Shown one piece after another: positions 17,006 to 25,891 of a DNA stretch of 64,000 nt (its first letter is position 1; every line of letters begins with the position of its first letter). The translations under genes and the position numbers were made by a program. The notes beneath the pieces are model-generated. The model was not told the origin of the DNA and ran no database searches. It saw only the letters and a program-made list of their open reading frames with translations. This DNA comes from Sphingobacterium nematocida (GTDB lineage: Bacteria > Bacteroidota > Bacteroidia > Sphingobacteriales > Sphingobacteriaceae): the NCBI RefSeq assembly GCF_900168125.1, contig NZ_FUZF01000002.1, forward strand, positions 118,464 to 182,463, written 5' to 3'.

Positions 17006-18100
17006 ATGAATATTTTGTTTGATTATCAGATTTTTGTAGCTCAAAAGTTTGATGGAATATCCCGGTATTTTGTGGACCTAATAACCGGAGTAGAGATGAC
17101 TGCAGGTTTCTCTGCTAATTTGGAAGTTGTAGGTAATAAAAATCACTACCTGCCAAAGTCTTATCTGAAGGAGTTTTCGTTACTAGAGAAGTTGAAAAAA
17201 TACCCCAGCAAAATGCACAAGGTATTAAGGAAAAATCAACGTATTACCTTCGACTTGCTCGAAAAAGCGGACATTGATGTCTTTCATCCGACCTATTATG
17301 ATCCTTATTTTGTCGATCGGATCAAGAAACCCATGATTATTACTATTCATGACATGATCTACGAAAATTTTCCTCATTTATTTTCACCTGACGAGCCTAT
17401 AGCATATTATAAGCGTCTACATATTGAAAGAGCAGATCACATCATTGCCGTTTCTCAGCGGACTAAAGAGGATATTTTGAAATATTATCCTTTAGATGAT
17501 TCGAAAATAACGGTCGTGCATCATGGTATAGATCTGGAATCTTCGTTGTATTATCAAAATATAGCTGATCTCCCTCAAAACTATATCTTGTATGTCGGTG
17601 GTAGATACGGGTACAAAAACTTTGAACTGTTGGTTCAGGCTTTTTCTGTTATTTCGTCAAGGTATGATGATCTAAAGTTAGTCGTTACTGGAAGTCCGTT
17701 TGGTATGGCCGAACAAGAGCTTTTATTTAGGAATAATGTGCAGGATAAGATTTTAATACTTTCCGCTAATGATGATCAACTGAATACCTTGTATAAGAAT
17801 GCGTTGTTTTTTATTTATCCCTCTTTGTATGAAGGTTTTGGTTTACCTATTTTGGAAGCATATAAGAATGAATGTCCGGTGTTGTTGAGCAAGGCAAGTT
17901 GTTTTCCAGAAGTCGCAGCTGAGGCTGCGGCCTATTTTGATCCCCTTTCTGTGGAGTCGTTGATGGAGCAGATGGAATTATTGTTGGGTAGCCAAGCGTT
18001 TAGGAATCAACTGGTAAAGGCCGGGAAGGCGATGCTGCAGAACTATTCGATGAAGTCTTGTGTTAATAAAACTTTAGACGTTTACAAGAGTTTACTTTAG
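17006..18100 (+). CDS. Glycosyltransferase family 4 (GT-B fold)
   Basis: A 364-residue retaining glycosyltransferase of GT4 type. The N-terminal domain opens with MNILFDYQIFVAQKFDGISR, a common opening in the O-antigen mannosyl/glucosyl transferase branch. Other landmarks are IITIHDMIYENFP and HIIAVSQRTKEDIL. The C-terminal nucleotide-sugar domain has YILYVGGRYGYKNFELLV and the E-x7-E motif in PSLYEGFGLPILEAYKNECP. It transfers a sugar from a nucleotide donor onto a growing glycan on the cytoplasmic face. Donor and acceptor cannot be told. It is the first gene of the glycosyltransferase cluster. Confidence 0.88.
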   Translation: MNILFDYQIFVAQKFDGISRYFVDLITGVEMTAGFSANLEVVGNKNHYLPKSYLKEFSLLEKLKKYPSKMHKVLRKNQRITFDLLEKADIDVFHPTYYDPYFVDRIKKPMIITIHDMIYENFPHLFSPDEPIAYYKRLHIERADHIIAVSQRTKEDILKYYPLDDSKITVVHHGIDLESSLYYQNIADLPQNYILYVGGRYGYKNFELLVQAFSVISSRYDDLKLVVTGSPFGMAEQELLFRNNVQDKILILSANDDQLNTLYKNALFFIYPSLYEGFGLPILEAYKNECPVLLSKASCFPEVAAEAAAYFDPLSVESLMEQMELLLGSQAFRNQLVKAGKAMLQNYSMKSCVNKTLDVYKSLL

Positions 18101-18133
18101 AACCTACTTCAAGTCAGTTAAAAATATCGGAGT

Positions 18134-18913
18134 TTACTGAAATTTCTTTACACCTAGCTTTTTCAATAGACGGAATCCTTTTGAAGATTTAATCCTAGTA
18201 AGAGCTTGTTTGTTTGCTTTATGTGTCAAATGTTCTTCATAAAATAGGGGAAATTCATTACTCAAAAAATGAAATCTTTCATTTGTGATTTTGTTACTGT
18301 TGTTGGGGTCTGAACTCATTCCATTCGTGTCGAAAACAGATATAATTTGATCGATGTGCTTAGTTGTTGCACATTCTTTAAGTATACATCTGAGGAAGAA
18401 GACCCAATCTGATATTATTTTGTAGTTCGTGTCATAATTTCCAACTTGTTTAAAAAGATCACGCCGTATAAAAGTAGCTGGATGACCAAGCGAGGCTTCA
18501 AAAAGAAATTCGACAGTGAGTTTATCTGGGTAACGATATACATGAGGATGCTTTTGGTCATCGAATATTAAATCACCATATATTATATCCGTATTCAATA
18601 AATGGGGCACAATATTTTTCAACGTGTGTTCTGTGTTTAAAAAATCACCGCTGTTTAAAAATAAAAGATATTCTCCACTAGCCATATTTATACCCTTATT
18701 CATCGCATCATAAACACCCTTATCTTTTTCAGAAATCCAATTATTGATGCGCGAACACGATTCCAGTAGAGATAGGCTGCCATCGTTGGAAAGACCATCA
18801 ACGACTATATACTCAAACTGTTGAAAAGTTTGATTTATAACAGAAGTTATTGTAGCATCTAGTCCTTTTTTATCGTTCAGATTAACTGTGATAATTGATA
18901 ATTTCATTGACAT
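18134..18913 (-). CDS. Glycosyltransferase family 2 (WcaA/WcaE-like)
   Basis: A roughly 259-residue inverting GT-A glycosyltransferase. It starts with KLSIITVNLNDKKGLDATI, has YIVVDGLSNDGSL and the typical stretch WISEKDKGVYDAMNKGINMA, and uses NSGD (in YLLFLNSGDFLNT) in the metal-binding DxD position. These features match the colanic-acid-type GT2 group. I use the ATG at 18913 (MSMKLS); the frame is open upstream to a TTG at 18925. It is convergent with the GT4 gene (33 bp between stops) and divergent from the next gene. Confidence 0.86.
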   Translation of the reverse strand: MSMKLSIITVNLNDKKGLDATITSVINQTFQQFEYIVVDGLSNDGSLSLLESCSRINNWISEKDKGVYDAMNKGINMASGEYLLFLNSGDFLNTEHTLKNIVPHLLNTDIIYGDLIFDDQKHPHVYRYPDKLTVEFLFEASLGHPATFIRRDLFKQVGNYDTNYKIISDWVFFLRCILKECATTKHIDQIISVFDTNGMSSDPNNSNKITNERFHFLSNEFPLFYEEHLTHKANKQALTRIKSSKGFRLLKKLGVKKFQ

Positions 18914-19025
18914 AATTTGTCTCAAATTTACTGTTTATATTTTGTTTTTAAACATCATTATGAATAGTGAGGATCTTGTTTTCTTAGGTTTTTTGACAGG
19001 CAAATACTAGTTTTAGAATTTTAGT

Positions 19026-20075
19026 GTGATAAAAAAGAATAATTGTACCACAAACAGAAAGAAGAAGAGGTTCCTTTTGTTAGCGCCAAGCAGTTTTAAC
19101 TTGTACAAGTTGATTGTGAAAAATCTTGAGCACATGGGGTTTGAAGTTGTCCATATCGAGGATAGTGGATATTCCTTTAAATATCAATCTTTCTTTGATC
19201 GGATTTCTAATGCGTTTCACAAGTTATTTTTAAAAGATAACTACAAAAAGAAATTGTATGATGACTATGTTATAAAGAGACAATTTGAAATATTAAATAC
19301 ATGTCAACACTTTGATAATGCCTTGGTGATACGTGCTGATTTTTTTTCAATGGATTTAATTGAAACAATACGTCCGAAAGTTAGCAATTTTTTTAGTTTT
19401 CATTTTGATGGCATTGATAGAGATAAGAGCATCCTAGAATATGCCAATTTATTTGATGATTTCTATGTATTTGATGAGGCTGATTTAAAAAAAGCATTTA
19501 GCAATAATTGGAAGTATTCGACTAATTTTTATATTGATTATCCAGGAGCTACTTTGAATAACAATTCCGTGGGTATATATTATGATGTTTATTACGTTAG
19601 TTTTTACCATGAAAGTAGAATAGAAGACGTCGTATTAATTCACAAAACGCTTAAGGGAATTTTTAAATCTATAAAATTTATTGTATTCTGTCGTTTGGAA
19701 GATTTAGAGAAGCTTCCGAGCTATGTTAAGGAAGAGATGGAAATTACGCAATCTACGATTTCTTACGATGAACAACTGACGATTGTCGCAAATTCTGCGG
19801 TCATAATAGACTTGGTGCTGTCTGAGCACAGCGGGTGGTCATTTAGATTAATGGAAAGTATTCAATTTGAGAAGAAGGTGATTACCACAAATGATGCAGT
19901 AATTAACGCGGATTTTTATAATCCCAATAATATATTTGTGCTTACGAAGGAGAATCATGGTGAAATCGCAGCGTTTTTGAAGATACCGTATCAAAAATTA
20001 CCTGAAAGTATTGTGCGAAAGTATGGTTTTACCGAATGGCTAGAATCAAAAATAACTAATGGAGAAAATGAATAA
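19026..20075 (+). CDS. Predicted GT-B type glycosyltransferase of a surface-glycan locus
   Basis: A 349-residue protein starting at GTG. It looks like a glycosyltransferase with a weak GT-B layout. The N-terminal half begins KKKRFLLLAPSSFNLYKLIV; the C-terminal half has ISYDEQLTIVANSAVIIDLV and SGWSFRLMESIQFEKKVITT, resembling the CgeB/Glyco_trans_1_2 nucleotide-sugar segment in which Ser-x-Arg and a Glu bind the donor. No signal peptide or membrane segment is present. Base composition is strikingly AT-rich (15 G/C of 60 at 19441-19500). It overlaps the next GT2 gene by 17 bp, implying translational coupling. The family call is by layout, not by a firm motif. Confidence 0.62.
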   Translation: MIKKNNCTTNRKKKRFLLLAPSSFNLYKLIVKNLEHMGFEVVHIEDSGYSFKYQSFFDRISNAFHKLFLKDNYKKKLYDDYVIKRQFEILNTCQHFDNALVIRADFFSMDLIETIRPKVSNFFSFHFDGIDRDKSILEYANLFDDFYVFDEADLKKAFSNNWKYSTNFYIDYPGATLNNNSVGIYYDVYYVSFYHESRIEDVVLIHKTLKGIFKSIKFIVFCRLEDLEKLPSYVKEEMEITQSTISYDEQLTIVANSAVIIDLVLSEHSGWSFRLMESIQFEKKVITTNDAVINADFYNPNNIFVLTKENHGEIAAFLKIPYQKLPESIVRKYGFTEWLESKITNGENE

Positions 20076-20886
20076 ATTGGTAAGTATCATTGTACCGGCA
20101 TATAATGTTGAATCAACAATAATAGAGACGCTTAATTCTGTTGTTGAGCAAACTTATTCGACAGTTGAAGTTATCATTGTCAATGATGGATCTACTGATA
20201 GAACCGTAGATTTGGTAAAAGAATTTATTGTCAATAGAGCTAATTTCTCTCTTTACTCTAAAAACAATGGTGGATTACCTGCTACACGAAACTATGGGTT
20301 TGTTCGCAGTAAAGGGGAATATGTTGTTTTCTTAGACGCTGATGATTTGATTGATAAGACCTACGTTGAGTTCTGTGTTAAGGCCTTCTTACATAATGAT
20401 GCGTTGTCTGTGGTTTATACACAAACCATGCTATTTGAACGAGTAAATGAATTATTCGATTTACCTTCTTTTTCTTATGAGCGTCTTTTAACTCAGAACT
20501 GTATTACCGCTACCGCTATGATTAAAAGTGTCTATTTCCGTGAAATAGGTATGTATGACGAAGGTTTAAATTTTTGTGAGGACTGGGACTTATGGATAAG
20601 ACTGCTCGATAAATTTCCAAATGTTGAATATATTGAGCAGCCGTTATTTTTCTATCGTCGACGAAATACCGAAAACTCTATGACGGATCTAAACAAGAAA
20701 AAGAATATTTCTGAAAAAGCAATTCTTTACATCTATAATAAGAACTATGATATTTACGCTAAATATGGTTTAGGAATAGGGAAGTTGTTTTATGGACAGG
20801 AAGAAGTTCAAAAATATAAGTACAAATATTATAACGTCTGGTACCGTAAGTTGTTCTACCTATTGAAAAGAAGACGAAATAACTAG
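20059..20886 (+). CDS. Glycosyltransferase family 2
   Basis: A 275-residue GT-A enzyme. It begins KLVSIIVPAYNVESTIIETL, has VIIVNDGSTDRTVDLV (first Asp of the nucleotide pocket) and the DxD motif as DADD in YVVFLDADDLIDK, followed by EDWDLWIRLLDKFP, the usual acceptor-side catalytic Glu-Asp. It is cytoplasmic. An in-frame ATG nine bases downstream (20068) is an alternative start. It overlaps the preceding gene by 17 bp, so the two are probably made together and act in the same pathway. Confidence 0.88.
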   Translation: MEKMNKLVSIIVPAYNVESTIIETLNSVVEQTYSTVEVIIVNDGSTDRTVDLVKEFIVNRANFSLYSKNNGGLPATRNYGFVRSKGEYVVFLDADDLIDKTYVEFCVKAFLHNDALSVVYTQTMLFERVNELFDLPSFSYERLLTQNCITATAMIKSVYFREIGMYDEGLNFCEDWDLWIRLLDKFPNVEYIEQPLFFYRRRNTENSMTDLNKKKNISEKAILYIYNKNYDIYAKYGLGIGKLFYGQEEVQKYKYKYYNVWYRKLFYLLKRRRNN

Positions 20887-20945
20887 TACATGATGGTATA
20901 GGACGATAAATTAACCGAATTGTAAATTGTTGTTTAATCCGAGTG

Positions 20946-21950
20946 TTATTTTCTAATACGAGGGAGCCTGTTATCAGAAATAAAGTTTAATATTTTTTTT
21001 AACTCGATATCTGTTGGAGAATTGAAAAGAAGCTGAAATAAAGTATTGTGTTTTATTTTGCTTTTTTTGTTTTTTGCTAAGAACAAACGAATAGGAGTGA
21101 GTATCTTTAATCTTAATCTGTTTACTTTAGAGTAAGATACACTTCCAAAGATTTTAGCAGATTGGATATATTTGTCTATAATGTCAAACGATTCCTCAAT
21201 TCTTTTGTTTAATTTAATATTGTAGTCTTCTGTTAGTCTATCATTAGGGACAAAATGTTGAAGAATTAAATCTTTATCATAGAAAAGATGATACCCTCTT
21301 AAAATTAAGCGTAAACAATACTCAGTATCTTCAGCAATAAAATGACTTTTGTTCTGAGTATCTTTAATAAATAAAGAAGGGTAGAGAGCGTAAAAATTCC
21401 TATACAAAGTCACATGAGATACCATGCCAGCTCCCCAAATAAACTTTCGATAGGTAATGTTTCCACTTTTTTCCCCTTGTACACCAAGAGCGTATCTCTC
21501 CTGATCCTTTGTGAGCCATAGCGGAATTTCGCTGTCTCTGTTTTCAAGTACCGCAATAGATCTCCCTCCTAACGCGCCGATACATGGGTTTTCTTCTAAT
21601 GAACGATAAGCTCGTTCAATATAATCTTCTGAAAGCCAATTATCGTCATCACAGACAATAAAATAAGTGTATTTTGCTTCGTTTATACCTCTTGTAAGTG
21701 CATAATATTTTCCTGGAGTTGATTCGTTTAGCAACCTGATAGGAACTTTAGAATCTTGGTCTTTCCAATACTCTTCTACAACTTTCAAAGATCCATCGAT
21801 CGAGTTATTATCTATGAAAATTACTTCCCAATTGATGTTATTATTAGTTCGTTGATTTATTAAGTGTTGAAGTGTAGTCGGTAACTTATCAGCGCCGTTG
21901 AATGAACAAATAATAACTGAAACGCCTTTTCGTAATTCCGTAATTTTCAT
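20946..21950 (-). CDS. Glycosyltransferase family 2
   Basis: A 334-residue GT-A enzyme. It starts GVSVIICSFNGADKLPTTLQ, has VIFIDNNSIDGS and the DxD equivalent DDD at residues 101-103 (VCDDDNWLS), then AEDTEYCLRLILRGYHLFYD with the catalytic Glu-Asp pair. The C-terminal 90 residues are basic and may contact membrane or acceptor. It differs in detail from the four paralogues upstream and is the last gene of a five-gene minus-strand run that starts at 25656, with a 6-bp gap to the previous gene. Confidence 0.87.
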   Translation of the reverse strand: MKITELRKGVSVIICSFNGADKLPTTLQHLINQRTNNNINWEVIFIDNNSIDGSLKVVEEYWKDQDSKVPIRLLNESTPGKYYALTRGINEAKYTYFIVCDDDNWLSEDYIERAYRSLEENPCIGALGGRSIAVLENRDSEIPLWLTKDQERYALGVQGEKSGNITYRKFIWGAGMVSHVTLYRNFYALYPSLFIKDTQNKSHFIAEDTEYCLRLILRGYHLFYDKDLILQHFVPNDRLTEDYNIKLNKRIEESFDIIDKYIQSAKIFGSVSYSKVNRLRLKILTPIRLFLAKNKKSKIKHNTLFQLLFNSPTDIELKKILNFISDNRLPRIRK

Positions 21951-21956
21951 TTAAAA

Positions 21957-22760
21957 TCAGATACTATATACTTCAGATAATCCAGGAAAACGTTTAACAA
22001 TTTTTTCTTTCAGGGATTCCCTATAAACTTTTTCATTTGTAGCAGAATTTCCCCTAGAATTTAGCGGGTGAAAGATATGAAATCCTATCGCTGACCATTT
22101 AACTCTTTTTTTTCTTATGCCACTGTTTATTAGACGTTGGGCTAATTCATAATCCTCCCAACCCCAGCCTTTGAAGTCATTGAAATAACCATTTATTTTT
22201 ATAAAATCTACTTTCCAAAATGCCATATTGCAGCCTTTTACATTCCAAGAGCTTAAAGGATCGGCTTTAAAGAAGAAAGACAAATAAGGGAAGTGGATCG
22301 CATTAAATCTCGTTTCCAATCCTCCTGTAAAAAAGGAAAATTTGAATTGTCCATTTTTTAAAATTTGATTAGATTTTTTTTCGCTAATAGACGCGCGACT
22401 TCCAGCTATAAAAAATCCTTTTCTTCTTTGTTTGAAATGATCTTTTATAAAGTGTTTGTGTAGAACTATATCTCCGTCAATTTGTATGATATATTCACCA
22501 GAACTTTGCTGAATAGCTTTGTTTAGAATGAGACTTTTCCTAAAACCCAGATCTTCGTGCCAAACATGTTTTAAGGGGATTCCAAACATCGGTTTATAAT
22601 GGTCGATCAATCGTTTTGTTTCATCGGAGGAACCATCATCTGCAATAATAACTTCTTGAGGCATCATGCTCTGAACAAGTATACTCTTTAAAATAAGTTC
22701 AAGTGCATGCGGCCAATTATAGGTAGAGATAAGTAATGTTATATCCGATTGTTTAATCAT
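21957..22760 (-). CDS. GT2 glycosyltransferase with galactosyltransferase-type C-terminal domain (paralogue 1)
   Basis: A 267-residue enzyme with an N-terminal GT2 domain (TLLISTYNWPHALELILKSI, IIADDGSSDET, DxD-type IDGD at residues 94-97) and a C-terminal Glyco_transf_7C-like domain. The latter shows VKGCNMAFWKVDF and GWGWED at 198-203, where the Glu-Asp pair supports catalysis. This layout is shared with chondroitin-polymerase-type and galactosaminyl transferases. Close relatives sit at 22812, 23662 and 25892. It should add a hexose or amino sugar to a surface glycan; the specificity is unknown. Confidence 0.87.
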   Translation of the reverse strand: MIKQSDITLLISTYNWPHALELILKSILVQSMMPQEVIIADDGSSDETKRLIDHYKPMFGIPLKHVWHEDLGFRKSLILNKAIQQSSGEYIIQIDGDIVLHKHFIKDHFKQRRKGFFIAGSRASISEKKSNQILKNGQFKFSFFTGGLETRFNAIHFPYLSFFFKADPLSSWNVKGCNMAFWKVDFIKINGYFNDFKGWGWEDYELAQRLINSGIRKKRVKWSAIGFHIFHPLNSRGNSATNEKVYRESLKEKIVKRFPGLSEVYSI

Positions 22761-22811
22761 ATTTGAATAAAATTGTCCTTGGAGCTTTTAACGTAATTAC
22801 ACAGTAAAATG

Positions 22812-23657
22812 TTACACTTGTTCAAAATTATTTATTGAAGATGTTACAGTTTGAGAGATTATTCCATTTATTGCCCATTTTTTTTTATTGCTTATAGTAT
22901 CTTTTAATACTTGCTGATTTTGCTGTAGGAGAGATTTGTCGTTTTCGGAATGGAATAAATGATATGCAATACCTGAGAATTTAATAAAGCGTTTCTTAAC
23001 TCCGGAATTTATTAATCTCATCGCCAACTCTGCATCTTCACTTCCCCATCCTTGAATATCTTGGTCATAACCATTTACTGAAATCAAATCTGATTTCCAA
23101 AAGGCCATATTACAGCCTCTTAGGGCTATAGGTTTATTTTTTTTGTACCTATCTGCAAGGATCTGTGATAAAAGTTTTATACGGATACTATTTAATATAG
23201 TCTTCAATGGAAATTTAATGTAATCGAATCGCGGTATTGAATCAGATTGTAAGATTTCCAAACTTTGCTCTTGGGATAACCACACTCTACTTCCACATAC
23301 GAAAGCATTTGGTTGTGCTAAGCGTATGTGATCTTCAAGAAAATGCTTTTCTATTATTATATCTCCGTCTATTTGAACGATATAATCATATAAGGCTTTA
23401 GAAATAGCTTTATTCCTAATCGTCGCTAATTGGAATCCTTGATCCGGGTGCCAAACGTGGACTATTGGAATAGTAGTTGTTTTTTTTAATTTGTTTATTA
23501 GATCTAAAGTTTCTGGTTTTGATCCATCGTCTGCGATAATAATCTCGTCTGGTAACCTGGTTTGAAGAAGTGCACTCATTAAGCATTTTTCCAAAGCACT
23601 AGGCCAGTTGTAGGTAGAGATTAATAGACTTACTTTAAACAGTTCACAATTTTTCAT
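22812..23657 (-). CDS. GT2 glycosyltransferase with galactosyltransferase-type C-terminal domain (paralogue 2)
   Basis: A 281-residue relative of the genes on either side. Landmarks: SLLISTYNWPSALEKCLMSA, IIADDGSKPET, IVQIDGDII (IDGD at 96-99), LRGCNMAFWKSDLISVNGY and GWGSED at 203-208. One visible difference is HVWHPDQGFQLATIRNKA, where the paralogues at 21957 and 25892 read HEDxGFRK and the one at 23662 reads HEDRGFRL, suggesting a changed donor or acceptor pocket. It has an extra tail of about 15 residues. The gap to the upstream gene on the same strand is 4 bp. Confidence 0.87.
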   Translation of the reverse strand: MKNCELFKVSLLISTYNWPSALEKCLMSALLQTRLPDEIIIADDGSKPETLDLINKLKKTTTIPIVHVWHPDQGFQLATIRNKAISKALYDYIVQIDGDIIIEKHFLEDHIRLAQPNAFVCGSRVWLSQEQSLEILQSDSIPRFDYIKFPLKTILNSIRIKLLSQILADRYKKNKPIALRGCNMAFWKSDLISVNGYDQDIQGWGSEDAELAMRLINSGVKKRFIKFSGIAYHLFHSENDKSLLQQNQQVLKDTISNKKKWAINGIISQTVTSSINNFEQV

Positions 23658-23661
23658 TACA

Positions 23662-24468
23662 CTAATCTAGATGTTGATCTAACCCGACTTTTGTCCAAGT
23701 TGTTTTGGAAAGCAAAGTTTGTTCCAAAATCAATTTGTTTTTTGATTCAATTTCTAAGGATTTCCTTTCGGGGTGATATATATGGTAAGCTATCGCTGCA
23801 AACTTAATGACCGATTTTTTGATTCCATTATTCATTAATCTTAGCGTTAAGTCACTGTCCTCATGTCCCCATCCTTCGAACATCTCGTCATACCCATTCA
23901 CTGCTAATAAGTCCTTTTTCCAGAAAGACATATTAGCACCTCGTGCAAAATAGACAGGATATCTGTTTCGGTATTTATTAATTAAATATTTCGCTATAGG
24001 TAGTAGACGAAAACCATTTTCTCTTCGCTTTATATCTAGATTATATATATTGATTTTTACTGAAGAATTACTTAATAGTCTTTGTGAGTAAGTCTGACCT
24101 AGCATTACTCGAGATCCTTGAAGTAGATAGCCTGTTCTAGCAAATAATAAATGGTCCTTCACAAAATCTCTATGTAAAATAATATCTCCATCTATTTGAA
24201 TAATATAATCTCCTGTTGTGCGGGCAAAGCTTTTATTTCTTATACTAGCTAACCTGAAGCCACGATCTTCATGCCATATATGTTGAATTGGTATACTGCT
24301 TCTAGATATAAAATAGTTTATTAAATCTCGAGTTTCTGGTTTTGAACCATCGTCTGCAATAATGATTTCATCAGGTAATACTGTTTGTTCTAGGACGCTT
24401 TGTAGACAAAGGTTCAAGGCCTCTGGCCAATTATAAGTAGAAATTATCAATGAACACTTTTTACTCAT
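23662..24468 (-). CDS. GT2 glycosyltransferase with galactosyltransferase-type C-terminal domain (paralogue 3)
   Basis: A 268-residue member of the same set. It carries SLIISTYNWPEALNLCLQSV, IIADDGSKPETRDLI, QIDGDIILH (IDGD at 92-95), FARGANMSFWKKDLLAVNGY and GWGHEDSDLTLRLMNNG (GWGHED at 199-204). The IADDGSKPET loop and IRNK segment are shared with paralogue 2, whereas paralogues 1 and 4 read IADDGSxD and ILNK, so 2 and 3 appear to be the most recent duplicates. It lies 84 bp after the WbsX-like gene on the same strand. Confidence 0.87.
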   Translation of the reverse strand: MSKKCSLIISTYNWPEALNLCLQSVLEQTVLPDEIIIADDGSKPETRDLINYFISRSSIPIQHIWHEDRGFRLASIRNKSFARTTGDYIIQIDGDIILHRDFVKDHLLFARTGYLLQGSRVMLGQTYSQRLLSNSSVKINIYNLDIKRRENGFRLLPIAKYLINKYRNRYPVYFARGANMSFWKKDLLAVNGYDEMFEGWGHEDSDLTLRLMNNGIKKSVIKFAAIAYHIYHPERKSLEIESKNKLILEQTLLSKTTWTKVGLDQHLD

Positions 24469-24552
24469 TAGGTTATTTTTTTGTAATATTATTGCAGATG
24501 ATCCGTCTACTTGGAGAGCTTTTACTGCATAAGAATTCTTGGAAGATTTAAA

Positions 24553-25656
24553 CTATCTTTTGTTTATTATCGATTTTTTTAAGGATTCCAAGAACAAATA
24601 ACCGTTGGTCATGTCAGGTTCTAAAATATTCCCTTCGGCCCATTCATTCCATGATTTTATGAATAAGAAATTTTCTGGTAGAGTTTGAGAACTTATAAAA
24701 TCCAACGACTTTTTGATTTGTTTCTCAAAGTTTTCGGCAGTAGAATTTATAATGATGGATCCCCTTTTTCCACTTCGAGGGGTGTTATCCCAGTTTGGTA
24801 ATATTTGAGGATATGTATGTACATCCGTGGGCTCAAAACACATGGAGTCAACAATTTCATTGCTATCTTGTATACGTAGAATATGATGTTCTTTTTTTGT
24901 GATATACTTGCGGTATTTTTTGATTTGGCGATTTAAAAAAGTGTGATTTACATTTTTTGAATTATACCATGCTTTATGAAAAGCATAAGAAATCTTTCCA
25001 TCATAACCTAGTTTGCTAAACTTAGTGGCATCTTCTTTATTTAGGTGACTTGAAATTAAATACAACCCTTTAAATCCAGCTTGTATAGCTAGTTCTTGGA
25101 GATTGTGCAAATATCCATCGCTATTCTCGTGTAGATGGGTAGAGTTGTAAATTATAAAAACAGGTTTGTTGTCGACTTTGATATATCGTTCATCTTTGAA
25201 AAATGGAAGCAAGTAATCAAAGTGTTGTTGTATGTCTTTAGTTCCTGGATAAGTTTGTTCGACAAGAATGCGATTGTTCAATCCATGCCAAATGCCCGAC
25301 CAAGTTTCATTGGCCCAGCAAAAACAAAATGGAAAATCAGGCTCTTGTGAGCTTAACACTTCTGCTGCAACGCGTTCTAATACTTGCTTTCCATTTCCGA
25401 ACCAGTAATGATAGTACACAAAACCATGAACACCATATTCCTTAGCCATCTGCGCTTGTTGCCTTCTTACCTCTGGTACTCGTAAATCATAATAACCTAA
25501 ATCTTTAGGAAGCAAGGGTTGATTATGCCCTTTGAAAAGAGGTTTTGCTTTACCTACGTTAGTCCATTCCGTAAAACCTTTTTGCCACCATTGATCGTTT
25601 TCAGGAATGGGGTGAAATTGGGGTAAATAAAATGCTAATGGCTTAATTGTATTCAT
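24553..25656 (-). CDS. WbsX-like glycan enzyme (glycosyltransferase WbsX / GH99-like)
   Basis: A 367-residue protein of the Glyco_tran_WbsX family. The N-terminus PLAFYLPQFHPIPENDQWWQ followed by KGFTEWTNV is diagnostic, as are GFVYYHYWFGNGKQVLE, FCFCWANETWSGIW and the late KSWNEWAEGNILEPD. Structurally the family resembles the GH99 (beta/alpha)8 barrel, so whether members build or trim glycans is debated; they are found in O-antigen and capsule loci. It is the first gene of the minus-strand glycosyltransferase run. The 235 bp upstream, before a divergent gene, are AT-rich and probably hold promoters. Confidence 0.88.
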   Translation of the reverse strand: MNTIKPLAFYLPQFHPIPENDQWWQKGFTEWTNVGKAKPLFKGHNQPLLPKDLGYYDLRVPEVRRQQAQMAKEYGVHGFVYYHYWFGNGKQVLERVAAEVLSSQEPDFPFCFCWANETWSGIWHGLNNRILVEQTYPGTKDIQQHFDYLLPFFKDERYIKVDNKPVFIIYNSTHLHENSDGYLHNLQELAIQAGFKGLYLISSHLNKEDATKFSKLGYDGKISYAFHKAWYNSKNVNHTFLNRQIKKYRKYITKKEHHILRIQDSNEIVDSMCFEPTDVHTYPQILPNWDNTPRSGKRGSIIINSTAENFEKQIKKSLDFISSQTLPENFLFIKSWNEWAEGNILEPDMTNGYLFLESLKKSIINKR

Positions 25657-25840
25657 TGTTTTAGTTTTAATTTAAGCCGAAATGCAAGAAGGTTTTATTT
25701 CGCTCACCATAAGTTTCTGTTTTTATTTTAGCAAAGGTACGCTTTTTCGGTACTCCTAGCAATTTTTCAAGCTTATTAGATGTTACATTAGTTTGTTTAA
25801 TTGTTGATTTTCAAAATGTATTAATTTTAGATTATAGCCG

Positions 25841-25848
25841 TATATTTG
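25841..25848 (+). promoter_or_regulatory. Candidate -7 promoter box for glycosyltransferase paralogue 4
   Basis: TATATTTG fits TAnnTTTG and lies 43 nt upstream of the start codon at 25892, in an AT-rich divergent spacer. No clear -33 TTG is seen at the right distance. Confidence 0.3.
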
Positions 25849-25891
25849 ATGATTATTTAAATTGAATCTCCTTAGTTAGGTTGTTAATTTT